From Acidobacteriaceae bacterium (GTDB taxonomy: Bacteria; Acidobacteriota; Terriglobia; Terriglobales; Acidobacteriaceae), in the NCBI GenBank assembly GCA_003156805.1, contig PMHV01000030.1:192167-231159 (forward strand): 38,993 nt of DNA, written 5' to 3'. The notes under the pieces are model-generated. The model had not been told where the DNA came from, searched no databases, and was given only the letters and a program-made list of their open reading frames with translations. Positions within the stretch are counted from its first letter, which is position 1; each line of letters starts with the position of its first letter. Below are positions 1 to 7,806 of this stretch, piece by piece. Both the position numbers and the translations under genes were made by a program.

Positions 1-699
1 TCCACAGCGGAGTGCCAACTCCGCCCAAGGCACGTCCACCCCATGGTGCAGAGCTCGCACGGCAGTCTGAAAGCGGCGTATGCGGCACCACATTTTGGGG
101 CTCATACCGACCTGTTCTCGAAACACCTGTGAGAGTCGCCGCTCGCTTACTCCTACGGATCGGGCGCATTCGGCAACGTAGAAACCTTCTTTCTGGAAGA
201 GTTGCAACGCCTGATCGACCAGTTCAGAACGCCGTGTGCCCGGATGAAGATGCAGACGTCCGGTCAGGAAAACTTCCAGGGTCTTCAACTTCTCGACCGG
301 TGTCGGAACCTCGCACAGCCTGTCCGTGAGAGACGTGCCAGCCCAGACCTCTTCCAAACCGATCGAGCGCTCAAAAAACAGGTCGGCGCGCTCGCCGAAC
401 AGCCCGGCAAAACCTCCAGGCTGGATCAAAATCCCGACAAGCTCTTCCATGTCCGCCGTATCCACTACCCCATATCCTGCTCGCGTACCTACGACGATGG
501 CTCGTGGAAGGCGCCTGTTTGCCTTTCCATCCTCTCCGCAGTCGGTGAGATAGCTGCGGGACAAATTGAGGATGATCTGCATGCAGCCATTGGGCAAAAC
601 GCGTTCGCGGCGATGGACAAACCGGGGCGCTCGGCAGTACCACAGGGATCGAATCCATGAACCAAGGTGGGGAGTTGGAGGTTCTTCCAGATAGAACAT
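1..699 (-). CDS. AraC-family transcriptional regulator (3' part cut by window edge)
   Basis: Reading the minus strand from an ATG at 699 gives 233 codons open to the window edge, with no stop. The N-terminal half (starting MFYLEEPPTPHLGSWIRSLW) resembles the AraC-type effector domain often annotated DUF6597, with LPNGCMQIILNLS near residue 30 and GVLIQPGGF-like text near 100. The C-terminal part contains the AraC helix-turn-helix: CARSVGVSERRLSQVFREQVG followed by MSPKMWCRIRRFQTAVRAL, and it ends at ALRCG, just before the second recognition helix. About 30 more residues should lie outside the window. No strong ribosome site precedes the ATG, so the start could differ by a few codons; an in-frame TGA lies about 20 codons upstream. 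It is monocistronic as far as can be seen. The ligand is unknown. Confidence 0.82.
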   Translation of the reverse strand, partial: MFYLEEPPTPHLGSWIRSLWYCRAPRFVHRRERVLPNGCMQIILNLSRSYLTDCGEDGKANRRLPRAIVVGTRAGYGVVDTADMEELVGILIQPGGFAGLFGERADLFFERSIGLEEVWAGTSLTDRLCEVPTPVEKLKTLEVFLTGRLHLHPGTRRSELVDQALQLFQKEGFYVAECARSVGVSERRLSQVFREQVGMSPKMWCRIRRFQTAVRALHHGVDVPWAELALRCG

Positions 700-1089
700 C
701 GGTTCGCTCGTTGTGAGGGCAGACAAAACCTGGTAACACGCTCATGGTACCACTCGTGTCGCTCTGATGAGGAGTTGGAATCTCGGATTGGGTGCCGCTT
801 GCTCTTCTAGACCGTCTTCTGGGAAGTTGCCAAGGCACATCACGCAGGGGCGCAGAGGAGGATCCGACCGATTCCGGTCGAGTAGTCGGCAAGCCGCAAG
901 TAATGGCCCGCACCATCTCCTGGAAATTACTTCCGCATTGCCCGTTTCTCGGGACTTGGGTAACGTTTCCAAACAAAGACGCTACATAGACCGCTCGTAC
1001 CATTGATGTTCGTGTGCCTCGCGCCCACCATTGAGACATAGGACTGAGGTGACTGTAATCAACGGAAGAGAATAGCTAAGACCATGTCG

Positions 1090-1205
1090 GCAGCCGGTCT
1101 CTGAGACCAGTCGAAGGGCGGCCTGGCGATCATCGGGCAACCAAGGCGCTGTGGTCGAGCCGCTTCGACTCTCGAAATCATTAGCAATCTGACTGCCTGC
1201 TAACC
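1090..1205. repeat. dispersed repeat, copy A
   Basis: This shares about 115 bp of imperfect similarity, in the same orientation, with 8480-8597. The best core is 1165-1205 against 8557-8597: 33 of 41 bases are identical without gaps, including TTAGCA and TCTGACTGCC. A second block, GTCGAAGGGCG followed by GCC and TGGCGAT, is also shared. The core contains an inverted repeat of GCAGTC/GACTGC type, with one mismatch in this copy. Both copies lie in decayed, non-coding DNA. The identity of the element is unknown. Confidence 0.6.
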
Positions 1206-1293
1206 CGGCAGTCCGGGGTACACGAGAATCTCTCACTAAGACGCTCTACGAAGCAGGGATTCGAGCGAATTTTCTTGCATGGGTGCTCACGCT

Positions 1294-1309
1294 TTCCATT
1301 CGAATGGAA
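1294..1309. repeat. 16-bp perfect palindrome TTCCATTCGAATGGAA
   Basis: The sequence is identical to its own reverse complement over 16 bases. It lies 45 bases beyond the stop of the PQQ dehydrogenase. It has no loop and no T-run, so it is a poor intrinsic terminator and looks more like a protein-binding site. It could be chance. Confidence 0.35.
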
Positions 1310-1354
1310 CCCCCGCCCACAAGGCAAAATACACTGCGTTCTTGAATGGATTCA

Positions 1355-2914
1355 TTACGCTTGGGGAATCGCCCATGCGAACACTACGCCGCCGCTGCTG
1401 GTCACCAGGTATTGGCGGCCGTCGAGCTCATAGGTGATCGGAGAACTCACGATATGCGAGCCTGAGCCCGCGTGCCAAAGCGTTTTGCCGTCGCTCGAAT
1501 CCAGCGCCAGGAAGTTGCCCTGCGCGTCGCCGGTGAAGGTGATCCCCGAGTCCGTCGTCAACACGCCCGCGCCCGATCCTTCGGGACCAACTTCATGGCT
1601 CCAACGGATCTTGCCGGTTTGGTAATCGATCGCCTCAATCACACCCTTGCCCCAAACGCCGTAATCCGCACCCGCCCAACCGTAGACGCCGTCGGCCGGC
1701 TTGGCAAAGTAGATGCCGTAGCTGGGATGGGCGTCTACGATGAACAATCCGTTCCTGGTGTCGAAGCTGGGGGAACGGTAGTTGGTCATACCGCCCTCGT
1801 CGGGCGCAATTAGGCGTCCATCGGGCGCCGGTTCCTTGGCGGGATTTGGAATCGGACGGCCCTGCTCATCGACTCCAAGCGACCAGTTAACAGGCCCGAA
1901 AGGAGCGGTCAAAAGGCTCTTCCCGTTGGTGCGGTCGAGAACAAAGAAGTAGCCGTTGCGCGAGGTCTGCATCAGCATCTTCTTCGGCTCACCGTGGAAG
2001 TCTGCGTCCACCAGCACTGGAGTCTCGACGGCATCCCAGTCGTGCGTATCGTGCGGCGAGACCTGGAAGGACCACACCATCTTACCGGTATCAGGATTTA
2101 TGGCGACGATGCTGCACGTGTAGAGATTATCGCCCGGCCGCGTCGAGCCTTTCAGGACGGGAGTCGGGTTCCCGGTTCCCCAGTAGACGAGATTGAGATC
2201 GGGATCATAAGTTCCGGTCATCCACGTCATTCCTCCAGTCGTTTGGTTAGGGGTTCCAGCCGGAGGAGTGGAATTCCATTGCCATTGCGTCGCACCCGTC
2301 TCCGGATCGATCGACCGGATATACCCGGTCAGGTTGTCAAAATCCCCGGAAACACCAATGAGCACGCGGTTCCCGACGATGAGGGGCGCCATGCTGGTCC
2401 AATAACCCTTCGTGGCATCTGCAACCTGTAGGTTCCAGCGCACGGTTCCATCTTTCGCATTGAGGGATACAAGGTGTGCATCGGGAGTCACAAAGAAAAG
2501 ATATCCCTTGTACATAGCCACTCCGCGATGCCCGATGTGTTCCCCTTGACTACGCGGGTAGATGTAATGCCAGATCTGGTGGCCGGACCGTGCATCGACC
2601 GCCCAAATGTTTTCCGGAACGGTAAAGTACAAAATGCCATCGACCAGCAGGGGCGAGGACTTGATCTGCGCAATCTGGTCTGTCTGGAAGGCCCAGGCAA
2701 GTGCCAGATTCTTCACGTTCTGCGGCGCGATCTGGGTGAGCGAACTGTGACGTCTGCCGGAATAGTCGCCGTGATACCCTGGCCAACTGTCGGCCGGAGG
2801 ATGTAGAAGCATTTGCTCATCCGCCCCTTGCGCCAGCATCATGCCGGGAGTTGCGATCGCGATCATCACCAATGCGCTCACGGCAAGAAGAAGTGCAGCC
2901 TTCAGAAAATTCAT
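1355..2914 (-). CDS. PQQ-dependent dehydrogenase, secreted quinoprotein beta-propeller
   Basis: The 519-residue protein has a signal peptide (MNFLKAALLLAVSALVMIAI, cleavage near MLAQ/GAD). An eight-bladed propeller follows, recognisable from tryptophan-docking repeats such as NGLIWAVDARSGHQIWHY-like and NAKDGTVRWNL, GSIDPETGATQWQW-like and AINPDTGKMVWSFQ. YWGTGNPTP and PHDTHDWDA are the active-site strands of methanol/ethanol/membrane glucose-type PQQ dehydrogenases. The family oxidises alcohols or aldose sugars in the periplasm and passes electrons to cytochrome c. The adjacent Cys-Cys pair of classical methanol and ethanol dehydrogenases is absent; at that place the protein reads GEHIGHRGVAMYKG. 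It is shorter than classical enzymes (about 600 residues) and has no fused haem domain. The gene is the last of a minus-strand operon, 33 bp after the cytochrome c gene that is its likely electron acceptor. The substrate is not determinable; context suggests a sugar. Confidence 0.88.
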   Translation of the reverse strand: MNFLKAALLLAVSALVMIAIATPGMMLAQGADEQMLLHPPADSWPGYHGDYSGRRHSSLTQIAPQNVKNLALAWAFQTDQIAQIKSSPLLVDGILYFTVPENIWAVDARSGHQIWHYIYPRSQGEHIGHRGVAMYKGYLFFVTPDAHLVSLNAKDGTVRWNLQVADATKGYWTSMAPLIVGNRVLIGVSGDFDNLTGYIRSIDPETGATQWQWNSTPPAGTPNQTTGGMTWMTGTYDPDLNLVYWGTGNPTPVLKGSTRPGDNLYTCSIVAINPDTGKMVWSFQVSPHDTHDWDAVETPVLVDADFHGEPKKMLMQTSRNGYFFVLDRTNGKSLLTAPFGPVNWSLGVDEQGRPIPNPAKEPAPDGRLIAPDEGGMTNYRSPSFDTRNGLFIVDAHPSYGIYFAKPADGVYGWAGADYGVWGKGVIEAIDYQTGKIRWSHEVGPEGSGAGVLTTDSGITFTGDAQGNFLALDSSDGKTLWHAGSGSHIVSSPITYELDGRQYLVTSSGGVVFAWAIPQA

Positions 2915-2947
2915 ATCGATTGGAGACCTCTCAAACTTAAGGAGCGC

Positions 2948-3784
2948 CTAGCGCAAAGTTTGCAAATACGCCATCAGGTTGTGGATGTCGGCATCGGTGT
3001 ATTTACTCAACAGCTCAACGTGGGCATTCACTGGAGCGTCGATCTTGTACTGCACATCGCCGGTCCGCCAAGATCGATATGCACCCGTAGAATCAATGAG
3101 CCCAACCGTAAACTCATCAAGATATTCCAGGGTACCAGTGATGGTTTGACCGGAAGCAAGCGTTACCGTGACCTTGGATTTCGCGTGTTTGGGATACAGC
3201 ATCTGCTCCTCGAGTTCGAGACCCTGGTAACGCGATGCGATCCCCGCAAGGTCGACGGTTGGCGAATGGCAGGTTGCGCATCCCCCCGCACCGTCGAAGT
3301 ACTGCTTGCCAGCCTCGACGTTCCCGGTTTGGAGATCGGAGGCATCGACTCCCTTACGTCCACCTTTTCTCCTGAGAGCAGTATTCTGTTGGGTGTGGAT
3401 AAAGGCCACCAGTCCGGCAATCTGCTGCTCTGAAAAATCAAAGCTGCGCATGCCCTTCGCAGGGCGTCCATTGCGCACAACGGGGCCGATCTTGTCTCCG
3501 CCCACATCCTGGGTCACCAGCTTGGATCTCGTGAGATCAGGCCCGCTCTCTCCGCCGGCAGCGTCGCGGCCATGACAAAAGGAGCAATTTTGCCGGAAGA
3601 GGGAGCCCCCGCTCTGGACCAGAGCGGGTGGGTATGCTTCAGGCACAGCCGCACCGCTTTGTTTGACTCTGCTGGGGGCTGGCGAGCTGTGAGTGGACGT
3701 TTGTGCCGCGGAAACGGCTGGGCTTATGAGCAGCGGAGCCGCAAACAATAGACTCCAGCGCAAGGCCGAACGAAGAAAATTCAT
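2948..3784 (-). CDS. di-haem c-type cytochrome, secreted
   Basis: This 278-residue protein has a signal peptide (MNFLRSALRWSLLFAAPLLI, cleavage near VSA/AQT) and two CXXCH haem-binding sites, CSFCH near residue 69 and CATCH near residue 170. The first cytochrome domain has a candidate axial Met in AKGMRSFDFSEQQ. The second is unusual: between CATCH and the closing helix (DADIHNLMAYLQTL) there is an insert of about 70 residues, KVTVTLASGQTITGTLEYLD onward, that reads like a small beta-barrel (SH3-like). The gene lies between the ThuA gene (34 bp upstream) and the PQQ dehydrogenase gene (33 bp downstream). It is therefore the likely periplasmic electron acceptor of that quinoprotein. Assignment as a cytochrome c is certain; the redox partner is inferred. 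Confidence 0.9.
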   Translation of the reverse strand: MNFLRSALRWSLLFAAPLLISPAVSAAQTSTHSSPAPSRVKQSGAAVPEAYPPALVQSGGSLFRQNCSFCHGRDAAGGESGPDLTRSKLVTQDVGGDKIGPVVRNGRPAKGMRSFDFSEQQIAGLVAFIHTQQNTALRRKGGRKGVDASDLQTGNVEAGKQYFDGAGGCATCHSPTVDLAGIASRYQGLELEEQMLYPKHAKSKVTVTLASGQTITGTLEYLDEFTVGLIDSTGAYRSWRTGDVQYKIDAPVNAHVELLSKYTDADIHNLMAYLQTLR

Positions 3785-3803
3785 TCCGTAAGATATGCCT
3801 CCA

Positions 3804-3829
3804 CTTCAGCGTTCATCTTCAGCGTTCAT
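3804..3829. repeat. 13-bp tandem duplication over the ThuA gene stop codon
   Basis: CTTCAGCGTTCAT occurs twice in direct succession (3804-3816 and 3817-3829). The right copy covers the stop codon of the ThuA-like gene and its last codons. The left copy lies in the short gap before the cytochrome c gene. It looks like a recent slippage duplication that does not alter the protein. Confidence 0.75.
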
Positions 3830-4706
3830 CGCGGGACGGTTGCGGCTGCGGATGAGAAGCCGTACTGCCTTCCGTCATGCCCAGCACCCACTTGATGGCT
3901 TCAAAATACATCTTGCGGATGTCGGGGTCCTTCCAGGATTCCTCCGTGTGGCCGAGGGTCGAATAAAAAACGCGCCCTTTGCCGTACATCTTGTCCCACG
4001 CTACCGCGAAATCATGATCCGTCCTGTGGACGCGCGGGTTGTTTTCATAGTTGAGTTTCGTAGGGTCGAGACTGAGCAGGACGTTGACCTTATCGCGCGA
4101 CCACTCCTTGGGCTGATAGATCTCGTCATACTTAACGAACGCTCTGGGAAAGTGACGGACCGCCGGGAAACTCGGGTCTTCATTGACAATCGGCGCGTTG
4201 AACGTGGACCAGGGATGCTGGTCGAACCAGCCGCCGATCATCTCGCCGTATTCCGGCCATTTGTAATTGGTGTCGAGGGCAGCGTGAACGCCCACAAAGC
4301 CCTTTCCATCGTCCTTGATGAAAGACAACATATCTTTTTTCTGGCTGTCGTCGAGATCAAGCTCGCCGGTCGTGCTCACGAACACAATGGCATCGAAGTA
4401 GTCGAGGTTCTTCGCGTTTTTGTCCATTTTCTTCTTCGTGATCGGCCCGACATCGGTGCGCAGCATCGCGTCCCATAGTCCACTTTCGCGCCCCATTTCG
4501 TAAATCGCGACCATGCCGTCCGAAATCGACTCATGCTCCCATCCCTTGGTCTGACCAACAACCAGAATGTGCTTGAGATGGATTTGCTTGGCGTGCGGCG
4601 GGGGTGGGACCGAAGAATCCACGGCCGCCTGATTCTGGGCAAGCGAGGAGCCTGCTAAGATCGGCAAAGACAGAAAAAGAAATAGAGCAATTCGAGTGTG
4701 GCGCAA
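3819..4706 (-). CDS. ThuA-like domain protein, secreted
   Basis: The start chosen is TTG at 4706, because GAGGGAG (4712-4718) sits five bases before it and the protein then begins directly with a signal peptide (LRHTRIALFLFLSLPILAG, cleavage near SSLA/QNQ). An ATG at 4745 in the same frame has no ribosome site. The 295-residue protein shows the class-I glutamine-amidotransferase-like fold of ThuA: HILVVGQTKGWEH at the first strand, YDAIVFVSTTGELDL-like text, FVGVHAALDT at the nucleophile-elbow position, and WDKMYGKGRVFYSTLGHTEESW near the end. ThuA of rhizobia acts with the dehydrogenase ThuB on 3-keto forms of trehalose and maltitol. Secreted homologues with haem and quinoprotein neighbours are common in Acidobacteriota and Planctomycetota. 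It is first in an operon with the cytochrome c and quinoprotein genes. The exact reaction is not known. Confidence 0.85.
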   Translation of the reverse strand: MRHTRIALFLFLSLPILAGSSLAQNQAAVDSSVPPPPHAKQIHLKHILVVGQTKGWEHESISDGMVAIYEMGRESGLWDAMLRTDVGPITKKKMDKNAKNLDYFDAIVFVSTTGELDLDDSQKKDMLSFIKDDGKGFVGVHAALDTNYKWPEYGEMIGGWFDQHPWSTFNAPIVNEDPSFPAVRHFPRAFVKYDEIYQPKEWSRDKVNVLLSLDPTKLNYENNPRVHRTDHDFAVAWDKMYGKGRVFYSTLGHTEESWKDPDIRKMYFEAIKWVLGMTEGSTASHPQPQPSRDER

Positions 4707-4804
4707 GCGATCTCCCTCAAAAGCATATAAGGTAACATAAGGCAACTGCGATAGAATGACCCGTTTCGTACAAGGATAATATTCCGAGGAGATAGAAAGC
4801 GTTT

Positions 4805-5761
4805 ATGCGCGTTGGAGTCTTTACTCCCCTGCTGTCGCAACTTCCGCTGGCTGCGGTTCTTAAGAAACTAGCGGCGCTGCAAATCAATACCGTCGAGCTC
4901 GCTACGGGAAACTATCCGGGCGATGCGCACTGCAAACTCTCGATGCTCGAAGATGCCGCCGCCCTCGCCGAGTTTCAGAAGGTTCTGGACCACGGCGTGA
5001 CGATCAGCGCGTTGAGTTGTCATGGGAACGCGCTGCATCCCGATAAAGCCCGCGCGAAGCAGGATCGCGAGGTGAGCCGCAAGACCATCCTGCTTGCCGA
5101 AAAGCTCGGGATCTCGGTGGTGGTCGACTTCTCGGGATGCCCCGGCGATTCGCCCCACGCCACCGCCCCAAATTGGGTCACCTGTCCCTGGCCTCCCGAC
5201 TACCTCAAGGTGCTCGACTGGCAGTGGAGCGAAGTGGTCACGCCCTACTGGATCGAGCATGCAAAATTCGCCGCCGACCACGGCGTGAAGATCGCCATCG
5301 AAATGCATCCCGGGTTCGTAGTCTATAGCCCGGAGACGATGCTCAGGCTGCGCTCCGTCGCCGGACCGAGCGTCGGTTGCAACTTTGATCCCAGCCATCT
5401 TTTCTGGCAGAGCATCGATCCCATCGCTGCTGTCCGCGTACTGGAAGGCGCAATCTTCCATGTCCATGCCAAAGACACGCAGCTTTACTCCATTAATCTG
5501 CCGCGCACCGGCGTTCTTGACACCAAGCCATACACCGATGAGCGCAACCGTAGTTGGATCTTCCGCACCTGCGGCTACGGCCACGGCGCTGAGTGGTGGA
5601 GCGAGTTTGTCTCGACGCTGCGCATGTTTGGCTACGATTCCGTGCTCTCCATCGAGCACGAAGACAGTCTGCTCTCGCCGGAAGAAGGCCTCACCAAGGC
5701 TGCCAACTTCCTCAACAGCATCGTCATTCGTGAGCAACCTACCGCCGCTTGGTGGACCTAA
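4805..5761 (+). CDS. sugar phosphate isomerase/epimerase, TIM barrel (AP-endonuclease-2-like)
   Basis: The protein has 318 residues. It starts MRVGVFTPLLSQLPLAAVLK, as xylose-isomerase-like TIM barrels do, with strands carrying NTVELATGNY, SALSCHGNALHP, VVDFSGCPGD, KIAIEMHPGFVV, VGCNFDPSHLFW, FHVHAKDTQ and SVLSIEHEDS. Candidate metal ligands are the conserved Glu of IEMHPG, the Asp/His of DPSHL, the His of HVHAKD and the final Glu of IEHED. An AGGAG-type site lies upstream. It is followed after 47 bp by a Gfo/Idh/MocA oxidoreductase, a frequent pairing in which the dehydrogenase oxidises a sugar or inositol ring and the barrel protein isomerises or cleaves the keto product. Expression is divergent from the ThuA operon across a 98-bp gap, so shared control is likely. 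The substrate is unknown. Confidence 0.88.
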   Translation: MRVGVFTPLLSQLPLAAVLKKLAALQINTVELATGNYPGDAHCKLSMLEDAAALAEFQKVLDHGVTISALSCHGNALHPDKARAKQDREVSRKTILLAEKLGISVVVDFSGCPGDSPHATAPNWVTCPWPPDYLKVLDWQWSEVVTPYWIEHAKFAADHGVKIAIEMHPGFVVYSPETMLRLRSVAGPSVGCNFDPSHLFWQSIDPIAAVRVLEGAIFHVHAKDTQLYSINLPRTGVLDTKPYTDERNRSWIFRTCGYGHGAEWWSEFVSTLRMFGYDSVLSIEHEDSLLSPEEGLTKAANFLNSIVIREQPTAAWWT

Positions 5762-5808
5762 CGCGCAGGGCTTGAGAAAAAGCGGCAAGAAACCAGCAGA
5801 GAAACAAG

Positions 5809-6972
5809 ATGAAACCGATCAAAACGGCAATCTTCGGCACCGGCTTCATGGGTCGTGTGCATCTGGAAGCGGTGCGGCGGGTGGAATCCGTGGAAGCGGC
5901 GGCAATCGCGGGCAGAAACCTCGAGGCGACGCGGCGCCTGGGCGCGGGCTTCTCCATCCCCGCGATTACGGCCGACTACCGCACGATCCTAGGCGATCCG
6001 GCGATCGACGCCGTCCACATTTGCACGCCCAATGCACAGCACTTCCCCATGGCCAAGGATGCGCTCCAAGCGGGCAAGCATGTGCTCTGCGAAAAGCCGC
6101 TGGCTACCAGCGTTGAGGAGGGTGAAGAACTCGTCGCTTTAGCCGCTCGGCAAGGAGTGCGCAACTGCGTCTGTCACAACTTGCGCTATTACCCCATGGT
6201 CCAGCAAATGCGCCGCATGTGCGAGGCCGGGGACCTGGGTGAAATTCTCGTCGTCCAGGGTACATATTCCCAGGATTGGCTTCTGTACGACACGGACTGG
6301 AACTGGCGCGTCGATGCCGAGGCCGGCGGCCCTTCGCGTTGCATGGCCGATATCGGCTCGCACTGGTTTGATATGGCGGAGCACGTGACCGGGCTGCGCG
6401 TGACCTCGCTCTGTGCCGATCTGCAGACGTTCCACCCAACGCGGAAGAAGCCGAAGCGCTCGGTTGAAACCTTTGCCAATAAGTTGCTCGGCCCGGACGA
6501 CTATATTGAAACAGCCGTGGATACGGAAGACTTCGGCGCCGTGATCTTTCGTATGGGCGGGCGCACGCGCGGCAGCGTCACTGCCAGCCAGGTCTCCGCC
6601 GGACGCAAGAACCGGCTCAGCATTGAGATCTACGGCACACGATCTTCCGTGGCCTGGGATCAAGAGCGGCCCGACGAACTCTGGGCAGGCCACCGCGATG
6701 CCGGCAATCAGATATTCGTTAAGGATCCATCTCTGCTGAAGCCTGCGGCGCGGAGCTACGCGGACCTTCCAGGCGGCCACAGTGAAGGCTACGACGACAC
6801 ATTCAAGCAAGTCTTCCGGCGATTCTATGCCTCAAGTGGCACGCCCGGCGGAACACCCGAGTATCCCCAGTTCGTCGATGGACTGCGGCAACTCACCATC
6901 CTCAACGCCGCGCTGCAGAGCCATCGGACACGGAGTTGGGTCGATGTTCCGGCGCTTGAAACCGGCAAGTGA
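5809..6972 (+). CDS. Gfo/Idh/MocA-family NAD(P)-dependent oxidoreductase
   Basis: The 387-residue protein has an N-terminal Rossmann fold with IFGTGFMGRVHLEAV (dinucleotide-binding loop, residues about 6-20), VHICTPNAQHFPMA, and the catalytic signature KHVLCEKPLA near residue 90. The C-terminal Gfo/Idh/MocA beta-sheet domain contains GGPSRCMADIGSHWFDMAEH, where the DIGSHWFD segment holds the usual catalytic Asp and His. There is no twin-arginine or Sec signal, so it is cytoplasmic. Members oxidise or reduce sugars, often at C3 or C1, or inositols. It is second in a two-gene operon with the TIM-barrel isomerase. A strong inverted repeat follows the gene (7079-7103). Substrate assignment is not possible from sequence alone. 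Confidence 0.9.
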   Translation: MKPIKTAIFGTGFMGRVHLEAVRRVESVEAAAIAGRNLEATRRLGAGFSIPAITADYRTILGDPAIDAVHICTPNAQHFPMAKDALQAGKHVLCEKPLATSVEEGEELVALAARQGVRNCVCHNLRYYPMVQQMRRMCEAGDLGEILVVQGTYSQDWLLYDTDWNWRVDAEAGGPSRCMADIGSHWFDMAEHVTGLRVTSLCADLQTFHPTRKKPKRSVETFANKLLGPDDYIETAVDTEDFGAVIFRMGGRTRGSVTASQVSAGRKNRLSIEIYGTRSSVAWDQERPDELWAGHRDAGNQIFVKDPSLLKPAARSYADLPGGHSEGYDDTFKQVFRRFYASSGTPGGTPEYPQFVDGLRQLTILNAALQSHRTRSWVDVPALETGK

Positions 6973-7067
6973 AAAGGAGCGGGTGTTAATTGACGACCTC
7001 CCTCGCCGTTCCAAGAGAATGGAGATGGTTCAAACGAAGCAGTACGGAGAGGTGTCACTGCCGTTGC

Positions 7068-7103
7068 GCAAACAAGAAGGCGGTCTCGAAACTTGAGACC
7101 GCC
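7068..7103 (-). terminator. intrinsic terminator for the minus-strand receptor remnant
   Basis: A perfect 9-bp stem, GGCGGTCTC/GAGACCGCC (7079-7087 and 7095-7103), has a 7-base loop. Read on the minus strand it is followed by TTCTTGTTTG, a T-rich run. On the plus strand no T-run follows, but the hairpin may also slow transcripts coming from the Gfo/Idh gene. Confidence 0.7.
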
Positions 7104-7140
7104 CTGCCAGTGTCCGCTGGCCCGGGTTAAGACCGCATGG

Positions 7141-7806
7141 CTAGAAGGTCATCTTCACGGTCAACTGGATCAACCGCGGCGAAGCATCTCCGCCTAGGAA
7201 CGATCCCAAGATGCTGGTCGGCGTGTTCACCGTATCCAGGATATGACCGAAGTTCCCGCTGTTGATGTCGTTCACCGGGCCCTCGAAGTCAGGGTGATTC
7301 AACAGGTTGAAGAATTGCGCGCCAATTCCAACTTTCGCCGTCTCCCAGTGCGGCACCTGGGTGTACTTCATGATCGTCACGTCGGTGTCAAAGTAGTGGG
7401 GCCCGGAAAACTGATTCCGGCGTTGAGTCTGGGTTCCGGTGTTCAGCTGTGCCTGGCCGGTCCCGAAAGGCAAGCCTGTACTCGGGTCGATAATCTGGCC
7501 AGCCACGACATCGGGAAAGAGTGAGGACGAAAGGCAAGGCCCTGACGTGGTACTGCTTGGACTGCTGCAGGACGGCGTCGACGCGGGCCCAGAGAAGCCC
7601 TGCGCGTTCGTGTTCGTCGTATTGGTGAAGCTTTTCTCGACATTCTTCACGTTTACCGTGAGACCTGGCAGAACCGCGCCGCTGGGATCGGTCACAGTTC
7701 CGCTGATAGCGCCGTTGGTCGTGCTCTGCGCCAGCAGCACGCCAGGCAGCAACAGGGACACCACCGCTATCAGTATGAGTAACCTAGTCGATGCATTAAA
7801 TCGCAT
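7141..7806 (-). pseudogene. TonB-dependent receptor with internal deletion (N-terminal plug-side domain joined to last strands)
   Basis: From the ATG at 7806, preceded by GTGGAGAT, the frame encodes a signal peptide (MRFNASTRLLILIAVVSLLL, cleavage near LLAQ/STT). Next comes the first half of a carboxypeptidase-regulatory-like domain (NGAISGTVTDPSGAVLPGLT, VEKSFTNTTNTNAQG). At about residue 60 it passes without a stop into the extreme C-terminus of an acidobacterial TonB-dependent receptor (VPHWETAKVGIGAQFFNLLN, then the final strand RLIQLTVKMTF ending in Phe). Intact family members have roughly 1000 residues; this one has 221. The missing part is the rest of the regulatory-like domain, the plug and most of the barrel, so it cannot transport. 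An in-frame deletion at the GFSGP region is the simplest explanation. It could still be made and targeted to the outer membrane, but no function is expected. Confidence 0.8.

Larger units (their letters stand above)
700..1354. other. gene-free stretch
   Basis: No open frame here has the composition or motifs of a real protein. The stretch holds copy A of a dispersed repeat (about 1090-1205) and a 16-bp perfect palindrome (1294-1309). It separates the AraC gene, reading left, from the end of the quinoprotein gene, also reading left, so it should contain the AraC promoter. No convincing -35/-10 pair was found. Confidence 0.5.

Noticed and set aside
371-1039. A 222-codon open frame on the minus strand.
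   Set aside because: It overlaps the AraC gene in another frame; its composition is Arg/Ser/Pro-rich and shows no motif, while the AraC frame has clear domain matches.
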